Assembly: GCA_963743325.1 (NCBI GenBank)
Contig: CAVUOZ010000004.1
Coordinates: forward strand, 186,001-250,000
Reading direction: 5' to 3'
DNA length: 64,000 nucleotides
DNA from: DATFVA01 sp963743325
GTDB taxonomy: Bacteria > Bacteroidota > Ignavibacteria > Ignavibacteriales > Ignavibacteriaceae
The position numbers and the translations under genes were made by a program. Shown piece after piece: positions 41,061-49,790 of the stretch (the stretch's first letter is position 1; each line of letters begins with the position of its first letter). The notes beneath the pieces are model-generated. The model searched no databases. It had not been told where the DNA came from and saw only the letters and a program-made list of their open reading frames with translations.

Positions 41061-41092
41061 ACCCGGTAACACCCCCGTTACCGGGTTTTTTT
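41061..41092 (+). terminator. Rho-independent terminator
   Basis: Perfect 10-bp stem ACCCGGTAAC (41061-41070) with GTTACCGGGT (41077-41086), 6-base loop, followed by a run of T. No protein gene precedes it on the plus strand within 1.9 kb, so it probably ends a small RNA. Confidence 0.85.
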
Positions 41093-41405
41093 ATCACCTC
41101 TTAATAAGCTTATTAAATCTGACATGCACTGCGTTTTCTTCTCCCTCACAGGCTAATGGTTAAACCTCTCAGAGGTATTGTAACGATTTATTTTCCCATC
41201 AATAACCAAATTCTTTAATTATTATGCCAGGGATCACTTGCTGAAAGAGGGATTGTCACCTTTATGCATTGCGCTGCTCTAATACATAAAAAAAGAAATA
41301 CGCAGTGATCTTCGAGGGCATCTTTAAATGAAAGATCTGCCTCCGAACTGTGACTAAACTTTTCTTTTGGTTATTAGTTATTAAAATAAAAATAAAGGAA
41401 GCACT

Positions 41406-41846
41406 ATGTATTCAGCAAAAAGAAACAATCCGTGGATATCGTTAGTCCGGATGCCTGTTCTCCTGATCTTTTTGTTCGCTGTAATTTCAGTCATTCCCGG
41501 CTGCGGCAAAAATGATATGTCTACGAATCCACTGAGCAAAACATCGGGAAACGATATATCTATCCAGGGAATGGCGTTTTCAACTTCGAACAAAACGATC
41601 TATGTCGGCACCACGGTAAAGTGGACTAACAATGACGGGGTGACCCATACTGTCACAAGCGGAGTACCCGGGAATTCTACTGGCATTTTCGATTCCGGTA
41701 ATTTAGCGCCTAACGGTACCTTCAGTTATACGTTTAATCAGGCAGGGACGTACAATTATTACTGTAAAATTCACTCTATGAGAGGTACAATTACTGTTCA
41801 ATCCGGCGGCGGTACCGGTGGTGGTTACGGCGGCGGCGGTTATTGA
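41406..41846 (+). CDS. Plastocyanin-like cupredoxin lipoprotein
   Basis: A 146-aa exported blue-copper-type protein. Signal region PVLLIFLFAVISVIPGCG places the lipidated Cys near residue 37. The mature part begins with a short Ser/Asn-rich linker and then the cupredoxin fold: VGTTVKWTNNDGVTHTVTS contributes the first His ligand, and YYCKIHSMRGTITV supplies Cys, His and Met. The spacing C-x2-H-x2-M differs slightly from the usual C-x4-H but is common in this family. The last 14 residues are a Gly/Tyr tail. AAAGGAAG ribosome site and own terminator indicate a single-gene unit. Likely periplasmic or surface electron carrier. Confidence 0.88.
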   Translation: MYSAKRNNPWISLVRMPVLLIFLFAVISVIPGCGKNDMSTNPLSKTSGNDISIQGMAFSTSNKTIYVGTTVKWTNNDGVTHTVTSGVPGNSTGIFDSGNLAPNGTFSYTFNQAGTYNYYCKIHSMRGTITVQSGGGTGGGYGGGGY

Positions 41847-41878
41847 ATATGAGGGCGATCCCGCAAAAATAATAATGA

Positions 41879-41900
41879 GGGAGCTTCAGCTCCCCTTTTT
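41879..41900 (+). terminator. Rho-independent terminator of the cupredoxin gene
   Basis: Stem GGGAGC (41879-41884) with GCTCCC (41889-41894), loop TTCA, then T5. It lies 33 bp after the stop codon. Confidence 0.85.
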
Positions 41901-42577
41901 ATTCATTCTACTTAATACAATAATTTTCCAATCTGATCATAGTTTATTTTTCTAATTCTTATTTATATGAAAGATAAGCTCATTTTTACAGTATAATAAT
42001 TCATCTTGTCAATAAATTCATAGTTGGATTTACAACTTGTTATTCAAGTTGAAAAGATTTCCCGGTCGTCCGAAGGACTCCTCTGAGAAGACTCCTCCGA
42101 CGTGACATTCTCTTACTTATAGACAGTCTCTTTACTGAAAGGGTACTCAAACAAACCTGCTTATCCGATGGTTGTCAAAGGACCCTTCTGCCTGCGTAAG
42201 TGAGGTTTTTTAGAGGATCTGTGAACGCTTTCCGGGTTCTTAACGATTCGCCGTATGGGCGGTTCTCAATCGGATTTATCCGATTGAATAATATATAAAC
42301 CCAAAATCCTATCAACCGTTTTAACGGTTTACCTATTTGGAATTAATTCATATAATCGTAAAAAAAGGGAAAAGAATGTATTTCCCTTAATAAATTCCGG
42401 ATTCACATTATCAGAAAACTCTGGATAATAAAAACCGTTAAATCGGTTAAGGAAGAGTGGGAGAGTTTTTACCTTTTTTCTACGGGATAAACCCCGTAGA
42501 GAACATACCCGTTTAACTTTTTATTCTTTTATTGTAATTTAAAAGAAAGCATCGGGAAATAATTTTGCGGAGGTGTT
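41901..42577. repeat. Repeat remnant and cluster of five short hairpins
   Basis: A decayed copy of the MITE-like element lies at about 42048-42143 and ends in the shared CTCTTTACTGAAAGGG. Then come five dyads: TCAATCGGAT 42266-42275 with 42278-42287; AACCGTT 42314-42320 with 42323-42329; AAGGGAAA 42365-42372 with 42381-42388; AACCG 42433-42437 with 42444-42448; TCTACGGG 42479-42486 with 42493-42500. No gene seen. Confidence 0.75.
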
Positions 42578-44377
42578 ATGAAAACTTTTATACTATTATG
42601 TGTTTTTATTGTTTCAGTTTTCGTTTTGAATAATTATCCGCAGAACTGGCCGACTTTAGGGGGAAATAATCAGAAGAACGGACTGAGTAAAATTGTTGGT
42701 CCCGACAGCGTAGTTTCTCCGGCATGGACAATAACTTCAACTTCTTCTCTCTGGGGAAATTCGGTATTTGCTTACGGGGATAAATTTGTTACTTCAAGAG
42801 TTGTTTTTACTCCTTCTTATACTGCTAAGATAGAATGCCGGAGCATTACAGACGGAGGCCTGCTCTGGGATAAACAGGTTTACCCGTCATCAATAATGTA
42901 TGCGGTGGGTTTTTCGGAATTTGCGGTCTATGCACACGATTATTCAAACGATTCGCTTTATGCGCTTTCACCTTCGGACGGATCTGTATTGTGGGCGGTT
43001 TATGAAGATATGTTTGGGGCTAATTCAGGAATTTTATTTGCATGCAACGGCGACCCTGTTGTAAGAGGAAAAAGACTCGACAAATATACCGGTGAAACTG
43101 TCTGGAATTATGATTATATAATTCCTGTTGCCCCTAATGCCGGTTATGCTGCTTACGGAAATACTTTTTATCATTACAAGGGGGCAATAAATACTGCTAA
43201 AACAGTATTTGCCCTCGATATGGAAACGGGGGATTATAAATATGAATCGGCACCCTTAGACGGAGACGCCGACCAGGAACTGCCCCTGACAATTGGAAAT
43301 GACGGAACAATTTATTTATGCCGGGACGGCGGCAGCTTATTTGCCCTGGAGGACACAGGAACTGAATTGTTAATTAAATGGGAATATGATCCGGCAGGTT
43401 CAAATCTTACAGGGAACTTCGGTTCAGATTCTGCCGGTAATGTTTATATTATTGATTATGATGCAGTTAAACTTTTAAGCAAGGTTAACGGAAGGGTAAT
43501 CGATTCTTCGGATATCAGTATACCTTTCGGATTCAATCCAACCATATCTGTTGACGGCGAAGGAAAAGTTTATATTTGCAACAGTCTGGATGCCGGCGGA
43601 AAATACTACTGCTTTAGTGCTGACCTCCATACAGTCATCTGGGAAATGCCTGTTCCTTATAATTATTACTGCGGTCCTGCTCTTGCAAAAGACGGAACTT
43701 TGATAATTGTCGGTTCCGGTACAGAAATTAAAGCATTCAGACCAAACAGGGCTTTAAAGCCGGTTGCTGATTTTACTACCGATTCGGTACTTATATATGC
43801 AGGCACAGGTTTAAATTTTTATGATCAGTCTTCTTTTCAGCCGGCAGCCTGGCAATGGAATTTTCCCGGCGGTACGCCCGCAGTTTCATCCGAACAGAAT
43901 CCAACGGATGTAATTTATTCAGCCCCGGGAGATTATGAAGTCTCACTGGCTGTATCCAATCCGCTCGGAACAGATACTTTAACTAAAAGCTGTTATATCA
44001 CTGTGCTCCCCCCGGTTTCGGTTAAAGAAGAAAATAATCCGGCGGAATTCCACCTTTCGCAGAATTATCCCAATCCTTTTAATCCTGTAACAACAATAAA
44101 ATATTCGATCCCCGCCGTAGGAACTTCACCTGCCTCGCCGGCGGGCGGGTTTATGAAGTTCATAGCAGTATTAAAGGTCTATGATGTATTAGGAAATGAA
44201 GTTGCAACTTTAGTTAATGAGGAAAAACCTGCAGGCGCTTATGAGTTAACCTGGGATGCAGCATCCGCCGCAGGTGGACTGCCAAGCGGAATTTATTTCT
44301 ATCAGCTGAAAGCCACGCCTATCGGCGGGCAGGCGGGCAGTTTTGTTCAGACAAAGAAGATGGTTCTGCTGAAATAA
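42578..44377 (+). CDS. Secreted PQQ-like beta-propeller protein with PKD and T9SS sorting domains
   Basis: A 599-aa exported protein. Signal peptide residues 1-22, then an all-beta PQQ/WD-like propeller (about 25-390) with repeats such as LYALSPSDGSVLWAV, FALDMETGDYKYES and GTIYLCRDGGSLFAL. A PKD domain follows (residues about 395-480; WNFPGGTPAVSSEQNP, PGDYEVSLAVSNP). The C-terminal type A sorting domain begins at NYPNPFNPVTTIKYSIP and ends VQTKKMVLLK, which sends the protein through the type IX system. The sorting domain contains extra in-frame pieces (TSPASPAGGFMKF and ATPIGGQAG) encoded by GC-rich or palindromic DNA. RBS GGAGG. Function of the propeller unknown. Confidence 0.88.
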   Translation: MKTFILLCVFIVSVFVLNNYPQNWPTLGGNNQKNGLSKIVGPDSVVSPAWTITSTSSLWGNSVFAYGDKFVTSRVVFTPSYTAKIECRSITDGGLLWDKQVYPSSIMYAVGFSEFAVYAHDYSNDSLYALSPSDGSVLWAVYEDMFGANSGILFACNGDPVVRGKRLDKYTGETVWNYDYIIPVAPNAGYAAYGNTFYHYKGAINTAKTVFALDMETGDYKYESAPLDGDADQELPLTIGNDGTIYLCRDGGSLFALEDTGTELLIKWEYDPAGSNLTGNFGSDSAGNVYIIDYDAVKLLSKVNGRVIDSSDISIPFGFNPTISVDGEGKVYICNSLDAGGKYYCFSADLHTVIWEMPVPYNYYCGPALAKDGTLIIVGSGTEIKAFRPNRALKPVADFTTDSVLIYAGTGLNFYDQSSFQPAAWQWNFPGGTPAVSSEQNPTDVIYSAPGDYEVSLAVSNPLGTDTLTKSCYITVLPPVSVKEENNPAEFHLSQNYPNPFNPVTTIKYSIPAVGTSPASPAGGFMKFIAVLKVYDVLGNEVATLVNEEKPAGAYELTWDAASAAGGLPSGIYFYQLKATPIGGQAGSFVQTKKMVLLK

Positions 44378-44450
44378 GGAAAATTTTTCTGACAGTAAAT
44401 AATTTTCAAAGTCCTGAAAAAGAATTCAGCCCGATTGCAGCTTGTCATCG
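44005..44450 (+). repeat. T9SS sorting-domain DNA cassette, copy A
   Basis: The 3' part of the 599-aa gene and about 70 bp after its stop recur elsewhere. Positions 44005-44280 match 51815-52055. Positions 44255-44450 match 49440-49640, including identical non-coding DNA past the stop codon. Protein-level selection alone would not preserve the untranslated part. Confidence 0.85.
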
Positions 44451-44600
44451 AATTTATTATTTGAGAATTTACGGATTTTGAATTTGGCGAATTGTGCGGA
44501 TTTCGAATCTGGCTGTCGGCAGACAGGTGCGAAAATGCTGTTAGGTAGCGCTTTTAAATTTGTTTTTTTACCATCTCCCAACGTCTTAGCTATGAGTAGT

Positions 44601-45470
44601 TCATTTATTCAACCCTATTGCCATTTTATAGGCCATTGCAGCGTCGGGAAGCGGTGTTAAGGTATCTAATAAAATATTGTAAGTCCCTTTTTCAGACAGT
44701 TCGTCAGCAACTTTTTTAATTAAAGCTAAAGTAGCTTTCATCAAACCTGAACCAAGACTTAAACGGGCAACACCTAAATCCTGCAGTTCACTTACGGATG
44801 GCGGTATTCCTGCCCCAATCCCAGGGTTTGAAAGAATATTAATCGGGGCATTAATTTCCTTAACCAATGTTGAAATCGTTTCTTTTTCCCATACAGGTTG
44901 TACAAATATGCAGTCGGCACCAGCTTCCCGGTATTTATTGCCACGCTTAATTGATTCAGATAATTTTTCTCGTGGCGAACCTGACGAAGTATAAAATGAA
45001 TCCGTTCTTGCATTAATTACTAAATGAAAGCCCAGTGAATCTGATAATGCACGAATGGCTGATATTCTTTCACAAAATTCCATCTCGTCAATTAATATTG
45101 GATTTAAATCAATACTGTCTTCAATGTTTATTCCAACAATTCCTGTTGCAATTATCTTTTTAACAGAATCAATTATTTCATTTAAATTATTTCCATATCC
45201 GGCTTCTATATCCACAGTTACCGGAACTTGTACTCCATTTACGATTCCCGTTATAGCTTCAATCATTTCTGACAATTGTATTACCTGGCAGTCAGGATAC
45301 CCTAAAGAGGCAGCTATTCCCATACTTGTTGTTGCGATTGCTTTATAGCCACTTGCTTCTATTAATTTAGAACTTCCGATGTCCCACGAGTTTAACAGAA
45401 CCAGAATTTCTTTGTCTTGATGAAATTTCAAGAACAGTTCGGCTTTTTCTTTTTGAATACTTGAAACCAT
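44601..45470 (-). CDS. Isocitrate lyase/PEP mutase superfamily protein
   Basis: A 289-aa TIM-barrel enzyme of the PEP mutase/ICL type. LLNSWDIGSSKLIEASGYKA and TTSMGIAASLGYPD form the first strands, PVTVDIEAGYGN carries the Mg-binding Asp and Glu, VGINIEDS the next ligand, and INARTDSFY the substrate Arg. The ICL signature KKCGH is absent, which excludes a true isocitrate lyase. Related enzymes cleave or rearrange small 2-oxo or phospho acids such as 2-methylisocitrate, oxaloacetate or phosphonopyruvate; I cannot choose. ATG with AAGGACC ribosome site. Monocistronic. Confidence 0.9.
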   Translation of the reverse strand: MVSSIQKEKAELFLKFHQDKEILVLLNSWDIGSSKLIEASGYKAIATTSMGIAASLGYPDCQVIQLSEMIEAITGIVNGVQVPVTVDIEAGYGNNLNEIIDSVKKIIATGIVGINIEDSIDLNPILIDEMEFCERISAIRALSDSLGFHLVINARTDSFYTSSGSPREKLSESIKRGNKYREAGADCIFVQPVWEKETISTLVKEINAPINILSNPGIGAGIPPSVSELQDLGVARLSLGSGLMKATLALIKKVADELSEKGTYNILLDTLTPLPDAAMAYKMAIGLNK

Positions 45471-45698
45471 AATATGGTCCTTTTTTAATGTTTAATATAA
45501 ATACATCTGACTTCTCATTGAATAGCCACTAACGTTTGTATATACTTCATTACTCTTATCCTTCCAAACTCAAAGTAAAGGCACTCCGGTTATATTTTTC
45601 TTTTACAATTCCACTAACATTTTTCGAAATATATCATCAATAAGATTCATGTTTATATCAAAAGCCTTTTTTGTGACATGTGTAAATACTGTAAAAAT

Positions 45699-46433
45699 CT
45701 AACCTTCACGAATCCGCTTTTTTTTCTTGTGTATGTTATAGTTGACGAATCGGTTATAGAAATCCTGTATTTCATTTTTCTGTGTTAACCCCATGTTATC
45801 CTTCGCAACTTTTAAAGCAACCTGCCTCATTGATGAACTCTCTCCGCTTTTCTTTATTTCTTCAAGGATTTCTATTACTCTATCATAATATGGAATATCC
45901 TCAGGTTTAAATGATTTATCTGCTTTTTGCTTTACCGGCCTATATTCTGTGACAGTCCTTTCTTTTGTTTGTTTAATTTCTCGTTCCGGTTCCCTGGTTT
46001 TAATACTTCTTTTCCTGGTATTTTTTTCGTGCATTAATGTTAATTGATATTGAACGTTAAATACATTAAATAAATTCTGCATTATCTTATCAAAATCGTG
46101 TTGTATTCCCTTGTTCAGTTCTTCAAAGTCAAGCTGCTTAATAGCCAGATCTTTTATCCCCAGATATAAAATATTAAAAATTGCTTGTCTTAGTGATAAC
46201 ATAATTTTATCTCTGAAGTCCTGTTTGGAATCTGTCGAATCCGTTTCATTCTCAGTTTTCGAAAGTCTTTCCCAGAGACTTTCAAAATTATTATCAAACA
46301 TTATTAATATACCTTTGAAGTCAATTTTACCGGCAATCTTAATTATTTTTTTAGGACTATTATAATTTTCAAGATGTTGAATAAATAATCTGCTTTCTGC
46401 CAATTCTTCTGTTAATCTGGATATTTCTGTCAT
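45699..46433 (-). CDS. Uncharacterised helical, charge-rich protein
   Basis: A 244-aa soluble protein I do not recognise. It is almost wholly helical by composition. The N-terminal half (EISRLTEELAESRLFIQHLE, FDNNFESLWERLSKTENETD) may form coiled coils. A Lys/Arg/Glu-rich linker near 150-180 (EPEREIKQTKERTVTEY) precedes a C-terminal helical domain (YYDRVIEILEEIKKSGESSS, QVALKVAKDNMGL, NRFVNYNIHKKKKRIREG) that ends in a very basic tail, suggesting nucleic-acid contact. An 18-bp perfect palindrome lies 58 bp upstream of its start and could be its operator. Confidence 0.7.
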   Translation of the reverse strand: MTEISRLTEELAESRLFIQHLENYNSPKKIIKIAGKIDFKGILIMFDNNFESLWERLSKTENETDSTDSKQDFRDKIMLSLRQAIFNILYLGIKDLAIKQLDFEELNKGIQHDFDKIMQNLFNVFNVQYQLTLMHEKNTRKRSIKTREPEREIKQTKERTVTEYRPVKQKADKSFKPEDIPYYDRVIEILEEIKKSGESSSMRQVALKVAKDNMGLTQKNEIQDFYNRFVNYNIHKKKKRIREG

Positions 46434-46788
46434 ATTCTATTTTTTCTCTCATTTATTTTTGTTGTTTTCTAGGCACTATAAAATGAAAATAAATTCATTA
46501 ATGAATTTATGAAATTTTTATATAAATATTTTTATTATCAGTTGCCAGGGGGAGAATCCCGTTTCTCCGCATAACAAAAAAAGCCAGACGCGATGGCATT
46601 TAATTTTTAACTTTATGGAAAGAACAGTTACGATTATAACCGTCCACTGATCGTTTTTACCAACAATTATTTACACTTGCTTGATTATCAAAATCCATTT
46701 TATCAATTTTAAACAAGTGTTTCTGCTCCTTGGAAGAAACAGGCAGAATATTTACATATTCTGCTTTAATAATAGTTGGGGATAAATT
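46434..46788. promoter_or_regulatory. Intergenic region with palindromes and tRNA-like 3' fragment
   Basis: Contains the perfect 18-bp palindrome AAATTCATTAATGAATTT at 46491-46508, upstream of the minus-strand gene. A sequence at about 46548-46575 (GGGAGAATCCCGTTTCTCCGC inside it) resembles the 3' end of the tRNA-Ser at 39139. A hairpin GCAGAATA 46743-46750 with TATTCTGC 46757-46764 ends 24 bp before the plus-strand start codon at 46789. Confidence 0.6.
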
Positions 46789-49566
46789 ATGAAGAAATTA
46801 TTTTTTTTCGCATCAGTATTCTTGCTTTCTTTTCATTTTCGTTTCAATGCAGCAATCGCGCAAATCATCCCGGACTTTCAGGTAAATGAAAACGCAGGGC
46901 TGAACGGCGCAGATCAAAATTTTCCTTCTATTGCCACAGATGGAATTGGTAATTATATAGTTACCTGGTCAGATGAACGTAATGGCACCGATTTCGATAT
47001 ATTCGCCCAGTTTTTATCGGACGATGGTACAACATTGGGATCAAATTTCAAAGTCAATGATGACCAGGGAATTGCTGTTCAGTATAGTCCCGAGATCGCA
47101 ATTGACCATAATCTTAATTTTGTCATTGCCTGGCTTGATAGACGGAACAATACTAACTGGGATATTTATGCCCAGCGTTTTGCATACAATGGTATTCCAT
47201 TGGGGTCTAATTTCAAAGTGAATAATGATACCGGCAATGCAGAGCATGAACAGGTATGCGTTTCAGTTGACGGCAATGGAAATTTCGTAATTGTCTGGAC
47301 TGACAAACGAAATGGTGATTGGGATATTTATGCTCAGCGTTACGCTTATGACGGCTCTGCTTCGGGCGGAAATTTCAAGGTAAACGACGATGCAGGAAAC
47401 TCAACTCAATATTGGAATGATATATCCTTAGATGAAGAAGGTAATTTTATTATCACCTGGGCTGACCTTCGCAACGGGGCTGACCCCTTTTATGATATAT
47501 ATTTTCAGAAATATTCAAATAATGGTACTCCTGTAGGGAATAATATTAAAGTAAATGACAATGGTGGAAATTCACTTCAATTTTATCCGTCTGTCTCAAT
47601 GAATAACAGCGGGGATTTTGTTATTACCTGGACGGATGAACGCAATGGCGACAGGGATATTTATGCTCAACGTTACCTGAATGATGGTTCTCCTGTCGGG
47701 AGTAATTTTATCGTATATCCTGATACGGCAGGCACAGACCAGGCCCTTTCCTCAATCGCAACTGATGGGGCGGGAAATTTTATAATAACATGGAATGACA
47801 ATCGTAATGATTATGGAGATATTTATGCACAATGTTTTTCAAATAACGGCGTTCCAACCGGAGATGATTTCAAAGTTAATGATGACCCTGCAAATATGAC
47901 GCAATGGGTTCCGGCTGTTGCAGCGGGTATAAACGGAAATTTTATTATTACCTGGGAAGATTATCGTAATGGATATTCCGGTGAGATATATGCGCAATCC
48001 TTTATTTACGGCGGAACGGCTCTTGGTGGTAATTATTTAGTAAACGATGATGCCGGAAGTTCTGATCAATCTGAACCTTCCATAGCCATAGACGGTAATG
48101 GTAATTTTATTGTTACCTGGTCAGATTGCAGGAATGGTGATCAGGATATTTATGCACAACGTTATTCATCAGAAGGAACTGCATCGGGGGACAATTTCCG
48201 GGTTAATCAGGATCAGGAGGATGTCATTCATGATTCTCCTTCAATTGCAGCAGATGCAAATGGAAATTTTGTTATTACGTGGAGTGACTTTCGAAGCGGA
48301 TATCTGAGTGATATATATGCTCAACGCTATTCAAGCGGTGGCACTGCACTTGGAGGTAATTTCAGGGTTAACGGGGATTCCGGATTCGTTTATCACTACT
48401 CTCCGGATATTGCATCTGATGCAAATGGAAATTTTATTATAACATGGTCGGATGGTTCTGATAGTAAATCCGATCAATATTATAAAGAAATTTTGAGTGC
48501 AGGGAAAATTCTTAAGAGTAATGTAACAGCTAATAAAAACACCGAACCGGATATCTATGCCCAGCGGTATTTGATCGATGGTACACCGTTAGGATGTAAC
48601 TTTAAAGTCAACAATGATTCGGTTTATTCAATACAGGATTGTCCTTCAATTACAATTGATGGTAATCGAAAATTTGTAATTGCCTGGGAAGATGACCGTA
48701 ATGGAGATTGGGATATTTATTTCCAGAGGTATAATAATGATGGAACACCGTTAGGGAATAATTCTAAAGTTGAAGATACGACCGCAAGTGAGTATCAATG
48801 GAACCCTTCAATATCGACCGATGAAGCCGGTAATTTTGTAATTGCATGGCAGGATAGAAGAAATGATGATTTCGACATTTATGCACAACGGTATTTGAGT
48901 GATGGTACTGCTCTGGGCAGCAATTTTAAAGTAAATAATGACAGTATGAATGTATATCATTCATCACCTTCTATATCTGTTGACGGGAGCGGGAAATTCA
49001 TAATAACCTGGACAGACCATCGTAATGGGATTCAGGATGTATTTGCCCAACGATTTTTAAGTAATGGTACGACTTACGGGAATAATTTTCGGGTTACCAA
49101 TACCAGCGATGGATTCCAACTTTTCCCGGCTGTGACAACATTGAATGATCGGATTTATACGGCATGGCAGGACAATCGGGGTGGACAAACCGGTTACGAT
49201 ATATGGGCTAATGTATTGGACTGGGAAAGTATAGTAAGTGTAGGGAATAATAACCTTTCTGTGATTCCTTCAGAATATTTCTTATATCAAAATTACCCCA
49301 ATCCTTTCAATCCTGCAACAAAATTAAAGTATTCAATACCGCAATTATCAAAAGTGATAATTAAAGTCTTTGACATACTCGGTAATGAAATTGAAATACT
49401 GGTCAACGATGAAAAACCAGCTGGCACTTATGAGTTAACCTGGAATGCAGCTTCCGCCGCAGGCGGACTGCCAAGCGGAATTTATTTCTATCAGCTGAAA
49501 GCCACGCCTATCGGCGGGCAGGCAGGCAGTTTTGTTCAGACAAAGAAGATGGTTCTGCTGAAATAA
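46789..49566 (+). CDS. Secreted 14-repeat protein with T9SS sorting domain
   Basis: A 925-aa exported protein with signal peptide (residues 1-25). About 810 residues are tandem repeats of roughly 55 aa with the core GNFxITWxDxRNGxxDIYAQRY followed by xDGTxxGxNFKVNDD. I count 14 cores; the tenth carries an insertion of about 25 residues (SKSDQYYKEILSAGKILKSN region). Fourteen short all-beta repeats could form two seven-bladed propellers, though this is inference. The C-terminus is a type A sorting domain (NYPNPFNPATKLKYSIPQLS through VQTKKMVLLK). Its last third is nearly identical in DNA to that of the gene at 42578. Likely surface-attached or released; ligand unknown. Confidence 0.88.
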   Translation: MKKLFFFASVFLLSFHFRFNAAIAQIIPDFQVNENAGLNGADQNFPSIATDGIGNYIVTWSDERNGTDFDIFAQFLSDDGTTLGSNFKVNDDQGIAVQYSPEIAIDHNLNFVIAWLDRRNNTNWDIYAQRFAYNGIPLGSNFKVNNDTGNAEHEQVCVSVDGNGNFVIVWTDKRNGDWDIYAQRYAYDGSASGGNFKVNDDAGNSTQYWNDISLDEEGNFIITWADLRNGADPFYDIYFQKYSNNGTPVGNNIKVNDNGGNSLQFYPSVSMNNSGDFVITWTDERNGDRDIYAQRYLNDGSPVGSNFIVYPDTAGTDQALSSIATDGAGNFIITWNDNRNDYGDIYAQCFSNNGVPTGDDFKVNDDPANMTQWVPAVAAGINGNFIITWEDYRNGYSGEIYAQSFIYGGTALGGNYLVNDDAGSSDQSEPSIAIDGNGNFIVTWSDCRNGDQDIYAQRYSSEGTASGDNFRVNQDQEDVIHDSPSIAADANGNFVITWSDFRSGYLSDIYAQRYSSGGTALGGNFRVNGDSGFVYHYSPDIASDANGNFIITWSDGSDSKSDQYYKEILSAGKILKSNVTANKNTEPDIYAQRYLIDGTPLGCNFKVNNDSVYSIQDCPSITIDGNRKFVIAWEDDRNGDWDIYFQRYNNDGTPLGNNSKVEDTTASEYQWNPSISTDEAGNFVIAWQDRRNDDFDIYAQRYLSDGTALGSNFKVNNDSMNVYHSSPSISVDGSGKFIITWTDHRNGIQDVFAQRFLSNGTTYGNNFRVTNTSDGFQLFPAVTTLNDRIYTAWQDNRGGQTGYDIWANVLDWESIVSVGNNNLSVIPSEYFLYQNYPNPFNPATKLKYSIPQLSKVIIKVFDILGNEIEILVNDEKPAGTYELTWNAASAAGGLPSGIYFYQLKATPIGGQAGSFVQTKKMVLLK

Positions 49567-49640
49567 GGAAAATTTTCCTGACAGTAAATAATTTTCAATG
49601 TCCTGAAAAAGAGTTCAGCCCCATAGCAATCTATCATCTG
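49430..49640 (+). repeat. T9SS sorting-domain DNA cassette, copy B (3' part)
   Basis: From about 49430 the DNA is almost identical to 44240-44450 and remains so for about 70 bp beyond the stop codon. Upstream of this point the two genes diverge strongly (KVIIKVFDILGNEIEIL versus AVLKVYDVLGNEVATL). Confidence 0.85.
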
Positions 49641-49790
49641 GTTTTTTATTTTATAGCGCGATAATATTTCTACCAAAAATATATTTCAACTTGATTCTCT
49701 ATTTGAAATAAAACCTTAGAATGAGTTTGCAATAGATCTGTGAATTTGGTGTGGCTATCAGAGAAAGTATAAAAATTAACTCTTATATAA

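Noticed and set aside
44442..44660. 72-codon plus-strand frame after the first T9SS gene
   Set aside because: Runs into the antisense of the PEP-mutase-family gene and contains repeat-derived sequence.
39139..46575. Full genomic island integrated at tRNA-Ser
   Set aside because: No integrase and only a weak, gapped resemblance of the far end to the tRNA 3' end; kept only as part of a finding.
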